Part shown: positions 5,421-8,529 of the stretch, one piece after another
How the letters are laid out: every line of letters begins with the position of its first letter
Numbering within the stretch: position 1 is the stretch's first letter
Source of the DNA: Clostridia bacterium
GTDB taxonomy: Bacteria > Bacillota > Clostridia > TANB77 > CAG-508
DNA length: 8,529 nucleotides
Reading direction: 5' to 3'
Assembly (NCBI GenBank): GCA_900752095.1
Contig: CAADUD010000114.1
Location: 1 to 8,529, forward strand
Notes under the pieces: generated by a model
The model's database searches: none
Told to the model about the DNA's origin: nothing
Seen by the model: only the letters and a program-made list of their open reading frames with translations
Translations under genes and position numbers: made by a program

Positions 5421-5457
5421 ATTAGATCTGTTTATTTCAATTTTGTATTGATTTACC

Positions 5458-5769
5458 TTAAGAATCTTTGCTATTCTTTTCTTCTTCACGAGACACATTT
5501 TCTTTTACTTCTGGAATAATAATTTGTCTGTTTTCTTTAGGCCTTGGTTTTTCTACTTCTAAATGTTCATAAACAGGCGAAATATTTAAATCTTCTCCAT
5601 CTCCTGTTATAACTTCTATTTTCTTAAGTTTCTCTTTTTTATCTAGTTCTTCTTGCTCTAGTTTGTCTTCTTCTGATTTCTTTTCTTGTAATTCCTCCTG
5701 AGATAAAACATCTTGCTCTAATTTTTTTTCTGTTAATTCATCATCTAAAATCTTATCTTTTTCCTCCAT
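5458..5769 (-). CDS. small, highly charged Glu/Lys-rich protein of unknown function
   Basis: I start this gene at the ATG whose first base is 5769, because AGGAG (5780-5784) sits 10 bases before it. The frame runs up to 5835 but that longer start lies on top of the promoter. The 103-aa product begins MEEKDKILDDELTEKKLEQD. Residues about 1-55 are a nearly pure Glu/Lys/Leu/Gln stretch with repeated EKKLEQ, EELQEKK and EELDKK units, predicted as helix or coiled coil. The second half is less regular with Pro (VEKPRPKENRQIIIPEV). There is no membrane helix or signal peptide. I do not recognise the family; low-complexity proteins like this evolve fast. It is divergent from scpB, with promoters back to back, and convergent with the ssb-like gene. 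Confidence 0.65.
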   Translation of the reverse strand: MEEKDKILDDELTEKKLEQDVLSQEELQEKKSEEDKLEQEELDKKEKLKKIEVITGDGEDLNISPVYEHLEVEKPRPKENRQIIIPEVKENVSREEEKNSKDS

Positions 5770-5806
5770 AGAAAAATCACTCCTATTCATCTTAAAAGCT
5801 AATTTT

Positions 5807-5835
5807 ATCTTATCATAAGCAAAAAACAATGTCAA
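5807..5835 (-). promoter_or_regulatory. SigA-type promoter of the charged-protein gene
   Basis: On the minus strand, perfect TTGACA (5830-5835), 17 bp, then TAAGAT (5807-5812). The transcript would start near 5800, about 30 nt before the chosen ATG, which supports that shorter start. Confidence 0.75.
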
Positions 5836-5841
5836 TATTTC

Positions 5842-5870
5842 TTGACATAGGGTGAAATAGATGGGATAAT
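5842..5870 (+). promoter_or_regulatory. SigA-type promoter of scpB
   Basis: Perfect TTGACA (5842-5847), 17 bp, then GATAAT (5865-5870). The transcript would start near 5877, about 70 nt before the scpB ATG. The -35 is only six bases from the -35 of the opposite promoter. Confidence 0.8.
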
Positions 5871-5946
5871 AGATAAAGAAAATAATAAAAAGTAAGGTTT
5901 ATGGGCAACCTGAAAAACCTAAATATATGGTATAAGGAAATAAAAT

Positions 5947-6651
5947 ATGGAAATTAAAAAAGCAAAAGGAATTATAGAATCTATTCTATTTGCCGCAGGT
6001 AGAGAAGTAAAAATAAATGAACTTATGTCTGCTTTAGAAGCAAGTTCAGAAGAAATTATAACGATAATAGAAAACATAAAACAAGACTATGCAGAGGAAA
6101 ACAGAGGACTTCAAATTATAAATGTGGAAGAAGGATATCAATTATGTACAAAGCAAGAATATTATGAATATTTATATCCAATTTTAGATAAAAGAAATAA
6201 GCCAAATTTATCGCAAGCTGCATTAGAAACATTGGCAATTATTGCCTATAATCCACGTATTACTAGAGCAGAAATAGAAACCATTCGTGGTGTAAATTCA
6301 GATGGGACTATTTACAAATTATTAGACTATAATTTAATAGAGGAAACTGGAAAACTAGATGCACCAGGAAGACCCGGTACTTATGGAGTAACTTCCGAAT
6401 TTTTAAGAGTTTTTGGATTCGGTAATTTAAATGAACTACCAGATCTTCCAAGATATAAAGTAGATGAAAATCAACAAATTGTAATAGATGAGATTATAGA
6501 AGAGAAAAAGACAGAGGAGAATGAACAAGCTAATAAAGAAAATGTAGCACAAGAAGTACAAGAAAAGCTAGGAATACAAGAAATATCAAAAAATCAGAAA
6601 GAACAAGAGGATCCAATGCCCGAAAGGGAAGAAGAGAGCGAACAGAAATAG
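5947..6651 (+). CDS. scpB: segregation and condensation protein B
   Basis: Partner of ScpA in the SMC-ScpAB condensin, which compacts and separates the chromosome; a ScpB dimer binds the ScpA middle. The 234-aa protein carries two winged-helix domains. The N-terminal one covers about 1-75 (KKAKGIIESILFAAGREVKINEL). The second covers about 85-165 with the signature AALETLAIIAYNPRITRAEI followed by ETIRGVNSD and GRPGTYGVTSEFL. About 60 residues after the core form a Glu/Gln/Lys-rich tail not needed for the fold; the usual family length is about 180-200. The ATG at 5947 has AAGGA at 5934-5938. scpA, often directly upstream in Firmicutes, is not in this window; scpB here has its own strong promoter. 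No terminator is seen between scpB and proS, so read-through is possible. Confidence 0.95.
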   Translation: MEIKKAKGIIESILFAAGREVKINELMSALEASSEEIITIIENIKQDYAEENRGLQIINVEEGYQLCTKQEYYEYLYPILDKRNKPNLSQAALETLAIIAYNPRITRAEIETIRGVNSDGTIYKLLDYNLIEETGKLDAPGRPGTYGVTSEFLRVFGFGNLNELPDLPRYKVDENQQIVIDEIIEEKKTEENEQANKENVAQEVQEKLGIQEISKNQKEQEDPMPEREEESEQK

Positions 6652-6745
6652 TCTTATAAAAAATAAGAATAAAGTAAAAAATTAAGATAAAAATTAAAAT
6701 GAAAGTAAAATAGAAAAAGAATAGACAAAAAGGGAAGGAAAAAAA

Positions 6746-8188
6746 ATGAGTAAAGAAAAAGAATTTGTAAAGGAAATTACTAATATTGAAGATGACTTTG
6801 CTAAATGGTATACCGATATTGTAAAAAAAGCAGATTTAGCAGATTATACAGATACCAAAGGCTGTATTGCTATAAAACCATATGGTTATGCGATATGGGA
6901 AAATATTCAAAAATATACAGATAATTTATTTAAACAAGCAGGGGTACAAAATGTATATTTACCTGTATTAATTCCAGAAGGATTACTACAAAAAGAAAAA
7001 GACCATGTAGAAGGTTTTGCACCAGAAGTTGCTTGGGTTACAAAAGGTGGAGAAGAAGAACTAGAAGAAAAACTATGTATTCGTCCAACATCTGAAACTA
7101 TGTTTTCTAACCTATATTCTAAATGGTTAAGTTCTTGGAGAGACTTACCAATGGTATATAATCAATGGTGTAATGTACTTCGTTGGGAAAAAGAAACCAG
7201 ACCATTTTTGCGTTCTAGGGAATTTTTATGGCAAGAAGGGCATACTATTCATGAAACAGAACAAGAAGCAAGACAAAGGACTCTTCAAATGTTAGACATT
7301 TACCAAAAAGTAATTGAAGATTTACTTGCCATACCAGTAGTAAAAGGAGAAAAAACAGCAAGTGAAAGATTTGCAGGAGCAGAAAATACCTATACAGTAG
7401 AAACTTTAATGCATGATGGAAGAGCTTTGCAATCTGGAACAAGCCACTATTTTGGTCAAAAATTTACCAAACCATTTGAAATTAAATTTCAAAATAGAGA
7501 AGGAAAAGAAGAATATGCTTACCAAACTTCATGGGGAATTAGCACAAGATTAATTGGTGGAGTAATTATGGCACATGGGGACAATAGAGGTTTAAAATTA
7601 CCACCAAAAGTTGCACCAATACAAGTAGTAATTATACCAATTGCGGCACATAAAGAAGGGGTAACCGAAAAAGCACAAGAAATCTATAATAGCTTATTAC
7701 AAAAAGACTTTAGAGTAAAATTAGATTTAAGAGACAATTGCTCTACAGGCTATAAATTTAATGACTGGGAAATGAGAGGAGTTCCTGTTCGTATTGAAAT
7801 GGGACCAAGAGATATCGAAAATGGAGTTTATACTTTAGCAAGAAGGGACACTTTAGAAAAACAAGAAATAAAAATAGAAGAATTACCAGAAAAGTTAGGA
7901 TTATTGCTAGAAGAAATTCAAAAGAATATGTTTGAAGATTGCAAAAAAAGAATGGAAGAGAAAACTTCTGTAGCAACTAATATGGATGAATTTGCTAAAA
8001 ATCTTACAGAAAATCAAGGCTTTATTAAAGCAATGTGGTGTGGAGAAGAAGCTTGTGAAGATAAAATAAGAGAACTTACCGGTGCTAAATCTAGATGTAT
8101 TCCATTTGAAGAAGAACATATTTCCGACATCTGTGTATGCTGTGGTAAAAAAGCAAAACATATGGTAATTTGGGGAAGACAATATTAA
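6746..8188 (+). CDS. proS: prolyl-tRNA synthetase, archaeal/eukaryote-like type (ProS type 3)
   Basis: Charges tRNA-Pro with proline in the cytosol. The 480-aa length without an inserted editing domain marks the type-3 (short) form found in many Firmicutes. Class II motifs are motif 1 around 39-77 (ending NVYLPVLIP), motif 2 RWEKETRPFLRSREFLWQEG around 147-166 and motif 3 near 270-290 (TRLIGGVIMAHGDNRGLKLPP). The anticodon-binding domain follows (VVIIPIAAHK). The C-terminal domain has Cys432, Cys437, Cys451 and a CVCC cluster (463-466) that can form the zinc site of this type, and the chain ends in Tyr480. In this family the C-terminal tyrosine reaches toward the active site. The ribosome binding site is AGGGAAGG (6731-6738). 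It lies 94 bp after scpB with no visible T-box leader. Confidence 0.97.
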   Translation: MSKEKEFVKEITNIEDDFAKWYTDIVKKADLADYTDTKGCIAIKPYGYAIWENIQKYTDNLFKQAGVQNVYLPVLIPEGLLQKEKDHVEGFAPEVAWVTKGGEEELEEKLCIRPTSETMFSNLYSKWLSSWRDLPMVYNQWCNVLRWEKETRPFLRSREFLWQEGHTIHETEQEARQRTLQMLDIYQKVIEDLLAIPVVKGEKTASERFAGAENTYTVETLMHDGRALQSGTSHYFGQKFTKPFEIKFQNREGKEEYAYQTSWGISTRLIGGVIMAHGDNRGLKLPPKVAPIQVVIIPIAAHKEGVTEKAQEIYNSLLQKDFRVKLDLRDNCSTGYKFNDWEMRGVPVRIEMGPRDIENGVYTLARRDTLEKQEIKIEELPEKLGLLLEEIQKNMFEDCKKRMEEKTSVATNMDEFAKNLTENQGFIKAMWCGEEACEDKIRELTGAKSRCIPFEEEHISDICVCCGKKAKHMVIWGRQY

Positions 8189-8193
8189 ATCAA

Positions 8194-8246
8194 ACATTGG
8201 AGACGTTCTTTTTTGGCTGATTTTCATCCACTTGGGACACTCCTTA
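8194..8246. repeat. GC-richer intergenic segment with repeat-like ends
   Basis: Directly after proS the base composition rises sharply. GGAGACGTTCT (8199-8209) and GGGACACTCCT (8234-8244) are imperfect direct copies of one another. They resemble the degenerate GGGAC-GTTC palindrome-like repeats scattered through many clostridial genomes. Only one copy is in the window, so its dispersed nature is not shown. The rest of the gap up to 8344 shows no gene or terminator that I can support. Confidence 0.4.
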
Positions 8247-8344
8247 AATCATATAAGTGTTAAAAGAAGTGATTCCAACAATAAAATTTTATACAAATTT
8301 GAAAAGTTTTTAAGAAAAAATGGAACAAAAAAAGAAAAAAGCAC

Positions 8345-8373
8345 TTGCAAAGTAAAAGAAAGATTAGTATAAT
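8345..8373 (+). promoter_or_regulatory. SigA-type promoter of the truncated right-end gene
   Basis: TTGCAA (8345-8350), a 17-bp spacer and perfect TATAAT (8368-8373), followed by an AGGAG ribosome binding site at 8391-8395. Confidence 0.75.
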
Positions 8374-8406
8374 GGAAACAGAAAAAACAAAGGAGAAAGT
8401 AATGCA

Positions 8407-8529
8407 ATGAATGAAAACATTGAAACAGTAAGAGAGAGAGAGAGAGAGAGCTAATTTCTAAACCAACAACTAAAGAAAATTTAGTTGTATTTGTTGTACT
8501 CAAATTATATATAAAATATCAAAATAAGA
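8407..8529 (+). CDS. 5' part of an unknown gene, out of frame at an (AG)10 tract, cut by the window edge
   Basis: A strong promoter and AGGAG (8391-8395) lead to ATG 8407, which reads MNENIETVRERERES and stops at TAA 8452 directly after an (AG)10 run. The frame starting CTA 8451 stays open to the window end (LISKPTTKENLVVFVVLKLY) but has no start of its own. Loss of one AG unit (nine instead of ten) joins the two exactly, giving a continuous frame off the right edge. As shown the gene is off. It could be a phase-variable gene, a slipped tract in this isolate or a sequence error. The other ATG codons nearby (8402, 8411) stop within a few codons. The visible part is too short to recognise a family. 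Confidence 0.5.
8431..8450 (+). repeat. (AG)10 dinucleotide tract
   Basis: Ten uninterrupted AG units lie within the first 15 codons of the right-end gene. Tracts of this length are prone to slippage, and each unit gained or lost changes the frame. Confidence 0.95.

Noticed and set aside
5895..5957. Possible leader hairpin (AGGTTT/AAACCT) and an 18-codon upstream frame overlapping the scpB start
   Set aside because: Only six base pairs around a 14-base loop, and the small frame has a poor ribosome binding site.
1..8529. TGA possibly recoded, because none of the visible genes ends with TGA
   Set aside because: Only about a dozen stops are present, TAA and TAG are favoured in AT-rich genomes, and no in-frame TGA lies inside a conserved gene.
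1..8529. Search for CRISPR arrays, tRNA genes, T-box leaders and transposase genes
   Set aside because: No spaced direct repeats, cloverleaf sequence, T-box element or transposase motif could be found on either strand.

Overview
The window reads as chromosomal DNA of an AT-rich, endospore-forming member of the Clostridia, probably a gut-type lineage. Four things point there: A-rich spacers with AGGAGG-type ribosome binding sites; Arg codons almost all AGA with some CGT and AGG; a two-OB-fold SSB and an archaeal-type ProRS as found in Firmicutes; and a Cys-rich, spore-coat-like protein behind a SigK-type promoter. Species cannot be fixed from the sequence.

Layout. Positions 1-1438 carry four small genes on the plus strand: a charged 81-aa protein, two short TSUP-family (TauE/SafE) membrane proteins, and a 46-aa membrane-anchored peptide. 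They end at a strong, probably two-way hairpin terminator (1459-1501). A minus-strand gene (1526-1981) encodes a protein with 18 cysteines and a carboxypeptidase-regulatory-like domain. Plus-strand genes follow: murI (glutamate racemase), a membrane-anchored polysaccharide-deacetylase-like protein, a 157-aa protein of unknown function, and an SSB-like protein ending in a terminator. A minus-strand Glu/Lys-rich small protein (5458-5769) is divergent from scpB, and proS (type-3 prolyl-tRNA synthetase) follows. The right end holds a GC-richer repeat-like segment and a promoter driving a truncated gene interrupted by an (AG)10 tract.

The most interesting signal is in the first 1.2 kb. Three consecutive small genes are each broken by one extra base, and in all three the break falls on an in-frame CGG codon (43-45, 660-662, 874-876). 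Skipping the C restores the frame, with the next codon a glycine (GGA, GGT, GGA). In both TSUP genes this Gly fits a family glycine motif. I found no in-frame CGG in the roughly 1,900 codons of the nine intact genes. This suggests that CGG is unassigned or starved and that CGGN is read as a +1 frameshift, in effect a four-base glycine codon. Pseudogenes or sequence errors remain alternatives, but three independent errors making the same codon would be surprising.

The remaining genes are mostly housekeeping: cell wall (murI, deacetylase), DNA maintenance (ssb-like, scpB) and translation (proS). Smaller regulatory features are the SigK-like promoter, a start-codon hairpin before the deacetylase, and back-to-back TTGACA promoters between the charged protein and scpB.
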